Of a stretch of 64,000 nucleotides of DNA, positions 36,869-45,420 are shown piece by piece (the first letter of the stretch is position 1; each line of letters starts with the position of its first letter). Origin of the DNA: Allobosea sp. UNC402CLCol. GTDB taxonomy: Bacteria; Pseudomonadota; Alphaproteobacteria; Rhizobiales; Beijerinckiaceae. A model generated the notes under the pieces. That model had not been told where the DNA came from, did no database searches, and saw only the letters and a program-made list of their open reading frames with translations. A program made the position numbers and the translations under genes. The stretch is from NCBI RefSeq assembly GCF_000745475.1, contig NZ_JQJJ01000010.1, forward strand, positions 682,001 through 746,000, in the 5' to 3' direction.

Positions 36869-37912
36869 TCAATACAGCGGCTGCAGCGGCTTCAGCGGCA
36901 GGCGGATCGGGCCGAGGAAGACGCGGCCCTCCCGCAGGGAGACCGGCGGCAGCGGCGTGAGGCCGGGCGCCGTGGCGGCGGCGCTGCCGCCGCGCCCGCC
37001 CAGCAGGCCGCCGAGCCCGCCTAGCAGATTGCCGACGCGGACGCCGCCGATCTGCTGGATGCCCGCGGCGGCCAGTTGCAGATCGCCGCCGACATGGTGG
37101 GTCGGGTCGAGCAGCAATTGCCCGCTGCCGTCGATGCGGGCCGCGCCCTTGGTCGTGGCGAGGCGTGTGATGTCGAGGACGCCGTTGGCGTTGCGCCAGG
37201 TTTCGAGCGCATCGGGATTGAAGCCCTGGCGGAACGCCTCCGACTGGGTCAGCGTCGCCTGCAGGTCGATCGTGCCGGCATCGGTCGTACCGAGCAGGGC
37301 GTCGATCACAGGCAGCACGGTCCCCTTGGCGGAGAGCGCGATATCGACGGCCTGATCGGTTGCCGGGCGGTCCGGATTGCGGCGCAGATGCGTTTCCAGC
37401 GAAGCGGCGCGCCAGTTCTCCGCGGCCTGCCCCGGCGTGGTGAGGGTGGCGTTCGGCTCCGCCGCGACCAGCGCGAAGCGCTGCGGATCGCGCCAGGCCA
37501 GGCTGGCGTCGAGCTGCTTCCAGGTGATGTCGAGGCTGCGGCCTTCCGGCAGGGAGACGCGGGCGGGGCTGGTCGCTTCGAGGATGACGAGGCCCGGCGA
37601 ATAGATTTGCCCGACAGCCAGCACCGGGCCGGTCTCGACCCGCACGGCATCGCCCCAGCGCGTCGAGGTCAGGGCGAGCGAATCGCAGCGGACCTCGATG
37701 CGGAAGGGAAAGCCGCGAACGGTCCGGTTGTTGCAGGTCCAGCTCCGGCCGCGCTCGGCCTCCTTGGCGAGAGCCTTGTCGATCTCGGCGACGGTGCGGC
37801 CATGGACGTAGAACCAGAAGCCCGACCAGGCCGCCGCCAGCACGACGAGGAGGCCGAAAGGGGCATAGAGCCAGAAGCGGCTCTGGCGGCGCGTCGGGGA
37901 GAGGTCGGTCAT
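36869..37912 (-). CDS. DUF2125 membrane-anchored periplasmic protein
   Basis: A 347-residue protein with one N-terminal span (about 15-37), then an AsmA-like periplasmic beta-rich region with GRSWTCNNRTVRGFPFRIEVRC, the DUF2125 signature with two Cys, and a Gly-rich patch near the C-terminus (NLLGGLGGLLGG). It ends PLKPLQPLY. The family is widespread in alphaproteobacteria and its function is unknown. It is divergent from the ChaC-like gene over about 117 bases. Confidence 0.85.
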   Translation of the reverse strand: MTDLSPTRRQSRFWLYAPFGLLVVLAAAWSGFWFYVHGRTVAEIDKALAKEAERGRSWTCNNRTVRGFPFRIEVRCDSLALTSTRWGDAVRVETGPVLAVGQIYSPGLVILEATSPARVSLPEGRSLDITWKQLDASLAWRDPQRFALVAAEPNATLTTPGQAAENWRAASLETHLRRNPDRPATDQAVDIALSAKGTVLPVIDALLGTTDAGTIDLQATLTQSEAFRQGFNPDALETWRNANGVLDITRLATTKGAARIDGSGQLLLDPTHHVGGDLQLAAAGIQQIGGVRVGNLLGGLGGLLGGRGGSAAATAPGLTPLPPVSLREGRVFLGPIRLPLKPLQPLY

Positions 37913-38029
37913 GCGGCAGGCGTTCCTTGCGCGAAGGCGGGCCGATTGTTAGCTCGCCAGAACGGCGGATGCCAGAGTGGCGGATGCCCGCCACCAAGCA
38001 GGCCGGCATGGCCAAATGATGAGACGGCG

Positions 38030-38599
38030 ATGACGAGCGAAAGCGATGCGGCGGATCTCTGGGTCTTCGGCTACGGGTCGCTGATCTGGCGGCCGGGATT
38101 CGCCTTTGCGGAAAGCGTTCCGGCGAAGCTCCATGGCTATCACCGCTCGCTTTGCGTCTTCTCGCATGTCCATCGCGGCACGCCGGACCGGCCGGGCCTC
38201 GTGCTCGGGCTCGATCGCGGCGGGGTGTGCAGGGGGCTGGCCTTCCGGGTCGAGGCCGGCCGGGCGGAGGAAACGGTCGCCTATCTCAGGGCGCGCGAGC
38301 AGGCGACGGCGGTCTATCTCGAGCGCCGTGTTCCGTTGCGGCTGGATGATGGTCGGCGAGTCGAGGGGCTGGTCTATGTCGCGGACCGCCATCACCTGCA
38401 ATATGCCGGCAAGCTGCCGCCCGCCGCCTTGCTGAAGCTTGTCCGCCAGGGGCGCGGCCAGTCGGGCGAGAATCCCGATTATGTACTGCAGACCCATGAG
38501 CATCTGCGCAAGATGGGGGTCTATGATCCCGTGCTCGCCGCGTTGGCGCAGGAGCTGGCGCCGGGCCTCCACGCGACGCATCCGCCGGTGAAGGGCTGA
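38030..38599 (+). CDS. ChaC-like gamma-glutamylcyclotransferase
   Basis: A 189-residue GGCT-fold protein opening VFGYGSLIWRPGF, the substrate-loop motif, with AYLRAREQ holding the catalytic-type Glu region and YVADRHHLQYAG. ChaC proteins cleave glutathione to 5-oxoproline and Cys-Gly. ATG 38030 gives the normal length; an upstream extension has no family features. Confidence 0.9.
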   Translation: MTSESDAADLWVFGYGSLIWRPGFAFAESVPAKLHGYHRSLCVFSHVHRGTPDRPGLVLGLDRGGVCRGLAFRVEAGRAEETVAYLRAREQATAVYLERRVPLRLDDGRRVEGLVYVADRHHLQYAGKLPPAALLKLVRQGRGQSGENPDYVLQTHEHLRKMGVYDPVLAALAQELAPGLHATHPPVKG

Positions 38600-38665
38600 C
38601 CGCCACGCCATGCGCCCGCAACCGGGCACTGTTGGACGGGTGTCCCCGCCGATTTGTTAGGGGTG

Positions 38666-38704
38666 CGCATCGTCATTCCGGGGCTAGCCCGGAATGACGA
38701 TGCG
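38666..38704. repeat. 17-base-arm hairpin between convergent genes
   Basis: Perfect 17-base arms CGCATCGTCATTCCGGG and its complement around GCTAG. It shares CCGGAATGAC ends with the element at 14.68 kb. It lies between two converging genes and has no T tract, so it could be a bidirectional transcript end or a repeat unit. Confidence 0.75.
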
Positions 38705-38739
38705 TTTCCGTGCGATGCGCGGCGCGGCGTGGAACCGGC

Positions 38740-39246
38740 TCAGGCGCCCTTCAGGTGGGCGTTGCACTGGCTGTAATAGCCGCCGCCCTTCTGGATCCAT
38801 TTCAGGCCGCCATTGCCATTGGTGGCCTTGTTGGCGTTGTACTGGTCGTCGCAGGTCTTGAAGCGCTGCTTGCCGGCCGAGAGCTGCGAATATTTCGGAT
38901 CGACCTTGCTCGGGAACACGGCGTTGCCGGCTGGGGCGGGGGCCGCCATCGGCTTCGGCGCTGCCGGTGCGGCGGCGGTCGTGGCGGCGGGCTTCGGCGC
39001 GGCCGGAGCGGGCGCCGTCGTGGCTGCCGGGGCGGAGGCAGGGGCCGCGGTGGCGCTGTCGCCGCATTGCGTCTTGCGGAAGTCGTTCCAGGACTGGCCG
39101 TTGAGCGCGTTGCCCGTTTTGGCCGCCTGATACTTGGTGCTGCATTCCTTCATCGTCAGCGCGAGCGCCGGCGTCGAAGCCTGGATCATGAACCCGCCGG
39201 CGAGCGCGAGAAGGCCGGCAGCAAGCGCGAATCTGGTCTGTGTCAT
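38740..39246 (-). CDS. Exported protein with two Cys-bracketed repeats, function unknown
   Basis: A 168-residue secreted protein with a signal peptide ending ALAL near residue 30. The mature part has two related units. The first is ECSTKYQAAKTGNALNGQSWNDFRKTQC (residues about 34-62) and the second is TCDDQYNANK ... WIQKGGGYYSQC. A long Ala/Pro linker (about 65-108) separates them. Each unit begins and ends with Cys, suggesting two disulphide modules. The unit is widespread in Hyphomicrobiales exported proteins; the role is unknown. Confidence 0.8.
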   Translation of the reverse strand: MTQTRFALAAGLLALAGGFMIQASTPALALTMKECSTKYQAAKTGNALNGQSWNDFRKTQCGDSATAAPASAPAATTAPAPAAPKPAATTAAAPAAPKPMAAPAPAGNAVFPSKVDPKYSQLSAGKQRFKTCDDQYNANKATNGNGGLKWIQKGGGYYSQCNAHLKGA

Positions 39247-39330
39247 GATGATCCTCCCCCGTATGGGGTGCTTGTCGATGCCGCTGCGGCCGGACGGATC
39301 ATTCCGGGCGGTCGGGCAGCAAGGATGAGG

Positions 39331-40272
39331 CTAGCCCCGCGAAGATGAACTGTCGCTGACGATTTTGGCCGGATTTCGGCCATGTTTCGTAAGGTAAACC
39401 CGCGCCGCATTGCCGCCGAAGATTGCGGCCCGCTCGGCGTCCGAGAGCGTCGCGGTGAGACGTTCGGCGGTTGCGAGCCATTCGGCGTAGGGCGCACGCA
39501 GCGTCGCGACCGGCCAGTCGCTGCCCCAGAGCAGGCGTTCCGGCCCGAAACAGGCGAGGAGATGCGCCACCGCAGGCGCCAGCGTCGCGTCCGTCCAGTC
39601 CGGCCCGGCTTCGGTGACGAGGCCGGAGAGCTTGCAGACCGTGTTCGGCTTTGCGGCCAGCTTGGCGATGCCGTCGCGCCAGGCGGAAAGGTCGGCACCG
39701 GCCACGCCTGTTGATGTGAGATCAGGTTTGGCGCCGTGGTCGATGACGACGGGAAGCTCCTTCTCGCGCTCCAGCAGGGTGAGCAGTGCCGGGATCTGCG
39801 GCAGCTTCACCAGCGCGTCGAAGACGAGATTGTGCTCGCGCAGTGCCGCGAAGGCGGGGGCGAGCTCCGGCCGGGCGAGCCAGTGCGGATCGGGAATATC
39901 CTGCGCCATGGGTCTGAGGCCCACCAGCAGCGGATCTGCGGCCAGCGCGGCGATGCGGGCGGGGGCGTCGGGCGCCGCGAAATCGGCCCAGCCGACGACG
40001 CCGGCGACGAAGGGCGTGGCGGCCGCGGTTTCGAGCAGGAAGCGCGTTTCGGCCTCGCTCGGCGCGGCCTGGACGAGGATGGTGGCGTCGATGTCGTGGG
40101 CGGCCAAAAGCGGCGCGAGATCGGCCGGGGCGAAGTCGCGGTGGATGGCCTCGAGCGCGGGCGTGAGCCAGCCATAGTCGCCGCGGTCGAGCCGCCAGAG
40201 ATGCTGGTGGGAATCGATGCGCGGCGGGGCAGGCGGCTTGCTGGGAGAGGGGCTCGTCATGCGCGTCGCCAT
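39331..40272 (-). CDS. Amidohydrolase of lactonase type (fuconolactonase-like)
   Basis: A 313-residue TIM-barrel enzyme of the amidohydrolase_2 family. The metal motif is IDSHQHLWR near residue 19, with DYGWLTP typical of sugar lactonases and fuconolactonases, a barrel VVIDHGAKPD and the C-terminal LLWGSDWPV. It likely opens a sugar lactone or similar ring. It is divergent from an ABC importer; the spacer holds a 12-base near-palindrome shared with the dapA-like promoter. ATG 40272 follows AGGA; ATG 40260 is possible. Confidence 0.83.
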   Translation of the reverse strand: MATRMTSPSPSKPPAPPRIDSHQHLWRLDRGDYGWLTPALEAIHRDFAPADLAPLLAAHDIDATILVQAAPSEAETRFLLETAAATPFVAGVVGWADFAAPDAPARIAALAADPLLVGLRPMAQDIPDPHWLARPELAPAFAALREHNLVFDALVKLPQIPALLTLLEREKELPVVIDHGAKPDLTSTGVAGADLSAWRDGIAKLAAKPNTVCKLSGLVTEAGPDWTDATLAPAVAHLLACFGPERLLWGSDWPVATLRAPYAEWLATAERLTATLSDAERAAIFGGNAARVYLTKHGRNPAKIVSDSSSSRG

Positions 40273-40329
40273 GCGGATCCTGGGCTCTGCGACGGCAGCG
40301 TTCGGCCGGCGCGGTCCCCTATGTGCACG

Positions 40330-40341
40330 CCAACATGTTAG
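40330..40341. promoter_or_regulatory. Candidate GntR operator, copy 1
   Basis: CCAACATGTTAG matches, in 10 of 12 positions, CTAACATGTCAG at 43744-43755. The core AACATGTT is a perfect palindrome. It lies in the divergent spacer between the amidohydrolase and ABC importer genes. Confidence 0.5.
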
Positions 40342-40491
40342 CTTGCAACCGGCTTGAAAGCAGATTAGCGTCCTGCCCGGGTCGCTGTCGCGGCGGAGCC
40401 CAAAAGCTTGCCGCGACGGAGACGAAAGCCCGAAAATGGGCCGCCTGCAAGTGGGCGAAATACCGTTTCACAGGTCCTGGGGAGGACGCCG

Positions 40492-41841
40492 ATGACCGAC
40501 AGCATTCTCAAGCCGACTCGCCGTGCGCTGTTGCGCGGCGCCGCCGCGACCGGCGCAGGCATTATCGCCGCGCCGCTGGTGCTGCGCGAGGCGCGTGCGC
40601 AGGCGCCGTTCAACTGGAAGCGCTTCTCCGGCCAGTCGATCGACGTGCTCTTGGTCAAGAACCCCCGCTCCGAGCTGATGCAGGCGGCGGAGAAGGAATT
40701 CACCGAGCTGACCGGCATCAAGGTCTCCTCCGAGCAGGTGCCGGAGCAGCAGCAGCGCCAGAAGGCGGTGATCGAGTTCGCATCGGGCAAGCCGAGCTTC
40801 GACGTCAGCGGCATCTCGCTGCATGTGCAGAAGCGCATGGCGGCGAAGGGCAAATGGTTCGAGAACCTCGACCCCTACATCAAGGACGCCTCGCTGACGG
40901 CGCCGGATTTCGACTTCGCCGATTTCGGCGCCGGGCCGGTCGCCTATGCCCGGCAGGCCGACGGCTCGCTCGATACCGTGCCGTTCTTCGTCGACTACTG
41001 GATCGTCTACTACAACAAGGAACTCTTCGACGCGAAGGGCGTCGCCTATCCGAAGTCGATGGACGAGATGTTCACCGTCGCGCAGAAGCTGCACGATCCC
41101 GCCAAGGGTATCGCCGGCTTCGTCTCGCGCGGGCTGAAGAACGCCAATGTCCCGGTCTGGACCTCGCTGATGCTCGGCCAGGGCTCGGAGACGACCTCGC
41201 CAGACGGCAAGCTGCTCACCGACACGCCGGAGGCGATCTGGGCGGGCGAGCTCTACAAGAAGCTCAACAAGGAGACCGGGCCGGTGGGTTCGGTCGGCTT
41301 CAACTGGAACGAGTGCCAGACCACCTTCATGCAGGGGCGGGCGGCAATGTGGCTCGACGGCGTCGGCTTCGCCACGCCGCTGGAGGACCCGTCGAAGTCG
41401 CGCATCGTTGGCAAGGTCGGCTACGGCATCACCCCGCCGGGGCCGAAGGCGCATCACGCCGGCATGTTCGCCGACGGCATGGGCATCTCGCGCGGCTCCT
41501 CGAAGAAGGAGGCGGCCTGGCTCTATCTGCAGTTCATGACCAACAAGAAGAACCAGATCGCCATGCTCAAGGCCGGCGCCGGCGCGCCCGGACGCTCCTC
41601 GGCCTATCTCGACACCGAGACGATCCAGCAGTCGAAATTCGGCAAGCAGTATTTCGACTGCCTGCTCGGCTCGGCCAAGATCGCCCGGGCGGGCTTGCCG
41701 CAGATCGTGCCGGTGACCGAGTTCCGCGACGTCTTCGGCGTGGGGCTGACCAACATGATCGGCGGAGCCGATGTCGCGAGCGAGCTCAAGAAGGCGACGG
41801 AGACCTTCGCCCCGGTGCTCGCCAAGAGCGAGCAGGGGTGA
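40492..41841 (+). CDS. ABC importer substrate-binding protein, carbohydrate type
   Basis: A 449-residue periplasmic binding protein of the SBP1 (sugar/glycerol) family. A Tat signal, PTRRALLRGAAATGAG, predicts export after folding. The mature domain has VDYWIVYYNKELFDAKGV and MFADGMGISRGSSKKEAAW. ATG 40492 follows GGAGG. It precedes two permease genes. The ligand is unknown; the neighbours suggest a sugar or sugar acid. Confidence 0.9.
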   Translation: MTDSILKPTRRALLRGAAATGAGIIAAPLVLREARAQAPFNWKRFSGQSIDVLLVKNPRSELMQAAEKEFTELTGIKVSSEQVPEQQQRQKAVIEFASGKPSFDVSGISLHVQKRMAAKGKWFENLDPYIKDASLTAPDFDFADFGAGPVAYARQADGSLDTVPFFVDYWIVYYNKELFDAKGVAYPKSMDEMFTVAQKLHDPAKGIAGFVSRGLKNANVPVWTSLMLGQGSETTSPDGKLLTDTPEAIWAGELYKKLNKETGPVGSVGFNWNECQTTFMQGRAAMWLDGVGFATPLEDPSKSRIVGKVGYGITPPGPKAHHAGMFADGMGISRGSSKKEAAWLYLQFMTNKKNQIAMLKAGAGAPGRSSAYLDTETIQQSKFGKQYFDCLLGSAKIARAGLPQIVPVTEFRDVFGVGLTNMIGGADVASELKKATETFAPVLAKSEQG

Positions 41842-41852
41842 GCGCAACAGAC

Positions 41853-41933
41853 GTCATGGCCGGGCTTGACCCGGCCATCTCGTCACCAGTGCACACTCTC
41901 GAAGAGGTGCTCGGGTCAAGCCCGAGCATGACG
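41853..41933. repeat. Composite palindromic intergenic element, copy 3
   Basis: First hairpin ATGGCCGGG-CTTGA-CCCGGCCAT; second GTGCTCGGG-TCAAG-CCCGAGCAT; outer ends GTCATG and CATGAC. It lies inside the transporter operon, between the binding-protein stop and the first permease. Confidence 0.8.
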
Positions 41934-41944
41934 GTTCCAGACAC

Positions 41945-42871
41945 ATGACCAGCACATCCCTGCCAGCCAATCTCGCCAGCGCGGCGCCCGCGACCTCCAC
42001 AACGTCGCAGGATTTCACGCCGCGCTACTGGCTGTTCTCGTTGCCGGCGGTGCTGGTGATCGCGGCGGTGATCGTGTTCCCGTGGCTGTTCACGCTGTTC
42101 ATGTCCACGCAGGACTGGAAGATCGGCGGCGGCGCGGAGTTCGTCGGCCTCGGCAACTTTGTCGAACTGGCCAGGGACCAGCGCTTCCTCGAATCGATGG
42201 GGCACACGGCCTATTTCACGATCCTCGCGGTGGTGCTCCCGATCGTGTTCGGCACGGCGGCGGCGCTGGTGTTCCATCGCGAATTTCCCTTTCGCGGGCT
42301 GCTGCGCACGATCTTCGTGATGCCGATGATGGCGACGCCGGTCGCGGTCGCGCTGGTCTGGACGATGATGTTCCACCCGCAGCTCGGCGTGCTGAATTAC
42401 CTGCTCTCGCTCCTCGGCATCGGCCCCTCGGCCTGGGTCTACGATCCCGCGACGGTGATCCCGACGCTGGTGATGGTCGAGGTCTGGCACTGGACGCCGC
42501 TGGTCATGCTGATCGTGCTCGGCGGATTGGCTGGGCTGCCCCGAGAACCTTACGAGTCTGCGCTGATCGACGGCGCCAATGACTGGCACATGTTCCGGCA
42601 CATCACGCTGCCGCTGGTCTGGCCCTTCATCATGGTGGCGATCGTGATCCGCACCATCGATGCGCTGAAGGCCTTCGACACGATCTTCGTGATCACCCAG
42701 GGCGGGCCGGGCACGGCGTCGGAGACGCTGAACATCTTCCTCTATCTGCAGGCCTTCCAGTTCTACAAGATCGGCTACGCGTCCTCGGTCGTGGTGATCT
42801 TCTTCGTCATCATCATCATGCTCTCGCTGCTGCTGCTCTATGCGCGGCAGAAGTCGAAGTGGAACGCGTGA
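41945..42871 (+). CDS. ABC importer permease, MalF/UgpA type
   Basis: A 308-residue inner-membrane protein with six spans. The EAA loop, EPYESALIDGANDWHMFRHITLPL, docks onto the ATPase. The N-terminal tail is Ser/Thr/Ala-rich. It shares one base with the next permease (TGATG). No ATP-binding gene follows. Confidence 0.92.
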   Translation: MTSTSLPANLASAAPATSTTSQDFTPRYWLFSLPAVLVIAAVIVFPWLFTLFMSTQDWKIGGGAEFVGLGNFVELARDQRFLESMGHTAYFTILAVVLPIVFGTAAALVFHREFPFRGLLRTIFVMPMMATPVAVALVWTMMFHPQLGVLNYLLSLLGIGPSAWVYDPATVIPTLVMVEVWHWTPLVMLIVLGGLAGLPREPYESALIDGANDWHMFRHITLPLVWPFIMVAIVIRTIDALKAFDTIFVITQGGPGTASETLNIFLYLQAFQFYKIGYASSVVVIFFVIIIMLSLLLLYARQKSKWNA

Positions 42872-43689
42872 TGGGCCGCTTCGCCAAAAAACTCGGCTTC
42901 TGGGCCTCGGTCTTCGTGCTGGTCTCGCCGGCGGTGCTGGTCTTCCTCTGGATGATCTCGCTGTCGCTCAAGAACGAGCTCGACAACACCGCCTTCCCGC
43001 CGGTCTTCATCCCGGATCCGCCGACGCTGAAGAACTATGTCGACGTCTTCGCGCAGAACAATTTCGGGCTCTATCTCTGGAACTCGATCCTGGTCACGGG
43101 CGGGGCGGTGCTGCTCGGGCTGATCGTCGGCGTTCCCGCCGGCTACGGCATCGCGCGCGGCAAGGCGCATAAATTCGCGATCCTGATCCTGATCGCGCGG
43201 ATGACGCCGGCCTTGTCCTATCTCATCCCGCTCTTCCTGCTCTTCCAGATCACGGGGCTGGTGGGCACGATCACGGCGCTGGTCATCACGCATCTCGTCA
43301 TCACCATCCCGATCATCGTCTGGATCATGATCGGCTACTTTGAGAACATCCCGATGGAGCTGGAGGACGCCTCGCGCATCGACGGTGCCACGAGCTGGCA
43401 GGCCTTCCGTCATGTCGCGCTGCCGCTGGCGAAGCCGGGCATCGTCGTCGGCGGCATCCTCGCCTTCATCTTCTCCTGGAACAACTTCATCTTCTCGGTG
43501 GTGCTCGGCGGCAAGGCGAGCCGCACCCTGCCTTCGGCCGTCTACAACTCCCTGACCTTCGAGCAGATCTCCTGGGGGCCGCTGGCAGCGGCGGCGCTGC
43601 TGGTGACCCTGCCGGTGCTGCTGGTGACCGTGATCGCGCAGCGCCAGATCGTCGCGGGATTGTCGGCCGGAGGCCTTAAGGACGGCTAG
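42871..43689 (+). CDS. ABC importer permease, MalG/UgpE type
   Basis: A 272-residue six-span partner permease; its EAA loop is PMELEDASRIDGATSWQAFRHVALPL. Start at ATG 42871, overlapping the previous stop as TGATG. Heterodimer with the upstream permease. No MalK/UgpC-like ATPase is encoded in this window, so the pump probably shares an ATPase encoded elsewhere, as known for some carbohydrate importers. Confidence 0.92.
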   Translation: MGRFAKKLGFWASVFVLVSPAVLVFLWMISLSLKNELDNTAFPPVFIPDPPTLKNYVDVFAQNNFGLYLWNSILVTGGAVLLGLIVGVPAGYGIARGKAHKFAILILIARMTPALSYLIPLFLLFQITGLVGTITALVITHLVITIPIIVWIMIGYFENIPMELEDASRIDGATSWQAFRHVALPLAKPGIVVGGILAFIFSWNNFIFSVVLGGKASRTLPSAVYNSLTFEQISWGPLAAAALLVTLPVLLVTVIAQRQIVAGLSAGGLKDG

Positions 43690-43743
43690 CCGGAACCATC
43701 GCAAGGACGTTGCGGAGCCCTTGCGAGTTGATCTGTCTTCATA

Positions 43744-43755
43744 CTAACATGTCAG
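43744..43755. promoter_or_regulatory. Candidate GntR operator, copy 2
   Basis: CTAACATGTCAG, a near-perfect palindrome 28 bases before the dapA-like start. The related copy at 40330 supports a common regulator, most simply the downstream GntR protein. Confidence 0.5.
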
Positions 43756-43783
43756 CCACTGTTCAGCTCTGAAAGTTCCCTCC

Positions 43784-44680
43784 ATGGCCTCCGAAAAGAC
43801 CCGCTTCGGCCTCTCCTGCGCGATCACGACCCCGGTGCGGGAGGGCGGCGGCATCGACCTGCCGCGCCTCGTCCGCCATGCCAAGCATGTGCTCGCGCAG
43901 GGCTGCGACTCGGTCACGCTGTTCGGCACGACGGGGGAGGGTGCGGCGCTCGGCCTGCCGGCGCGGACCGCGATGATGGGCGCGCTGATCGGCGCGGGGA
44001 TCGATCCGGCCAAGCAGATCTATGCCGGCATTGCCGCGGCCTCGATGCAGGAGGCGGTCGAGCAGTCCAGGCTCGCGCTCGATGCCGGGGCGAAGGGGCT
44101 GCTGGTCGCGCCACCCTTCTACTTCAAGGGCGTCAGCGACGAAGGGCTCTATGTCTGGTTCTCGCAGTTCTTCGAGAAGCTGGGCGCTTCGGCCCGCAAT
44201 GTCATCCTCTACCACATCCCGTCGGTGACGGCGGTCGAGATCAGCGTCGGGCTGGTGCAGCGGCTGAAGACGGCCTTCCCCGGGCTCGTTGCCGGCGTCA
44301 AGGATTCCTCCGGCGACTATGCCAACACCGAGGCGCTGCTGAAGGCGCATGGCGAGCTCGCCATTCTCGTCGGCGACGAGCGCCAGCTCGCGAGGGCGGT
44401 GCGCAACGGTGCGCAGGGCTCGATCTGCGGCGTCGCCAATCTGGTGCCGGCATTGCTGCGGCCGATGGTCTACGAGGGCAAGGACAGCCCGGTGGTGAAT
44501 GCGCTCGTCGACGAGATCTGCTCCTATCCGGTGCTGGCGGCGGTGAAGGCGCTGACGGGCCATGTCCATGGCGATCCGGGCTATGGCGCAATGCGCCCGC
44601 CGCTGGAAGCACTGGACGAGGCCACCCGCAAGCGGCTCTTTGCAGCCTTCGATTCGATCACGCAGGCAAAGGCAGCCTGA
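43784..44680 (+). CDS. DapA-family (dihydrodipicolinate synthase / N-acetylneuraminate lyase superfamily) protein
   Basis: A 298-residue class I aldolase-type barrel. Seen are the GTTGEG pyruvate-binding loop, Tyr143 in YHIPS, and the Schiff-base Lys173 in GVKDSSGD. With a lactonase, a carbohydrate importer and a GntR regulator nearby, a dehydratase or aldolase on a keto-deoxy sugar acid is more likely than lysine synthesis (inference). The gntR gene starts 11 bases downstream. Confidence 0.85.
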   Translation: MASEKTRFGLSCAITTPVREGGGIDLPRLVRHAKHVLAQGCDSVTLFGTTGEGAALGLPARTAMMGALIGAGIDPAKQIYAGIAAASMQEAVEQSRLALDAGAKGLLVAPPFYFKGVSDEGLYVWFSQFFEKLGASARNVILYHIPSVTAVEISVGLVQRLKTAFPGLVAGVKDSSGDYANTEALLKAHGELAILVGDERQLARAVRNGAQGSICGVANLVPALLRPMVYEGKDSPVVNALVDEICSYPVLAAVKALTGHVHGDPGYGAMRPPLEALDEATRKRLFAAFDSITQAKAA

Positions 44681-44690
44681 AGGAGGGATT

Positions 44691-45368
44691 GTGACCCAGC
44701 CGGAGCAGGAACCGCGCGAAGGCGAGCCGCTGAAGCTGAGGGAGCGCGCCTATGCCTCCTTCACCGAGCGGCTGCTGGCGCGCGAGATCAAGCCCGGCCA
44801 GTTCGTGACCCAGCGCGAGCTCGTCGCGATGACCGGCTTTCCGCTCGGCGCCATTCGCGAGCTGATCCCGCGTCTCGAAGCCGAGGGGCTGATCAAGACC
44901 GTGCCGCAGCGCGGCATGCAGGTCGCCCATGTCGACCTCAACCTGATCCGCAACGCCTTCCAGTTCCGGCTCTTCCTCGAAAAGGAGGCGACGGCGCTCT
45001 ATGCGCAGAACGCGACCGACGCCGAGATCGCCGAGCAGCGGGCCCGGCACGAGGCGATCGTCGCCCGAGCCGAGGCCGGCGGCGACGAGCGGCTGATCGA
45101 GGATGCCGAGGACATCGACCGGCTGATGCACGAGGCGATCATCGATCACCTCGATAACGAGATCGTTGCCCAAGCCTTCCGGGTCACCTGGCTCAAGATC
45201 CGGCTGATCCGGCAATACGAGACCCGCATCCACAACAGCATCATCATCCCGGTGATGCAGGACCATCTCGCCATCATCGCGGCGATCGAGACGCGCGATC
45301 CCGAGCGCGCCGCTGCGGCGATGGCCACCCATATCGGCAACGCCCGGACGCGGGCGATGCAATACTGA
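44691..45368 (+). CDS. GntR-family regulator of the catabolic island, FCD type
   Basis: A 225-residue regulator with the winged helix (LLAREIKPGQFVTQRELVAMTGFPLGAIRELIPRLEAEGLI) and an FCD effector domain with DIDRLMHEAII and IIPVMQDHLAIIAAI. GTG 44691 follows AAGGAGGGA. Between the DapA-like gene and the TRAP genes, it is the obvious regulator of both transporters (inference). Confidence 0.9.
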   Translation: MTQPEQEPREGEPLKLRERAYASFTERLLAREIKPGQFVTQRELVAMTGFPLGAIRELIPRLEAEGLIKTVPQRGMQVAHVDLNLIRNAFQFRLFLEKEATALYAQNATDAEIAEQRARHEAIVARAEAGGDERLIEDAEDIDRLMHEAIIDHLDNEIVAQAFRVTWLKIRLIRQYETRIHNSIIIPVMQDHLAIIAAIETRDPERAAAAMATHIGNARTRAMQY

Positions 45369-45420
45369 GAGCGAAGACCATAACGAGCCGGAACACCGGC
45401 CGCCTCCGGAGGAAACAGAG

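Noticed and set aside
38666..38704. Hairpin as a standard rho-independent terminator
   Set aside because: It has no T tract on either strand, and its ends match an intergenic repeat family, so I list it as a repeat with possible terminator function.
43784..44680. DapA-like gene as the lysine-pathway dapA
   Set aside because: It lies in a sugar-uptake and GntR context far from asd, so a catabolic member of the superfamily is more likely.
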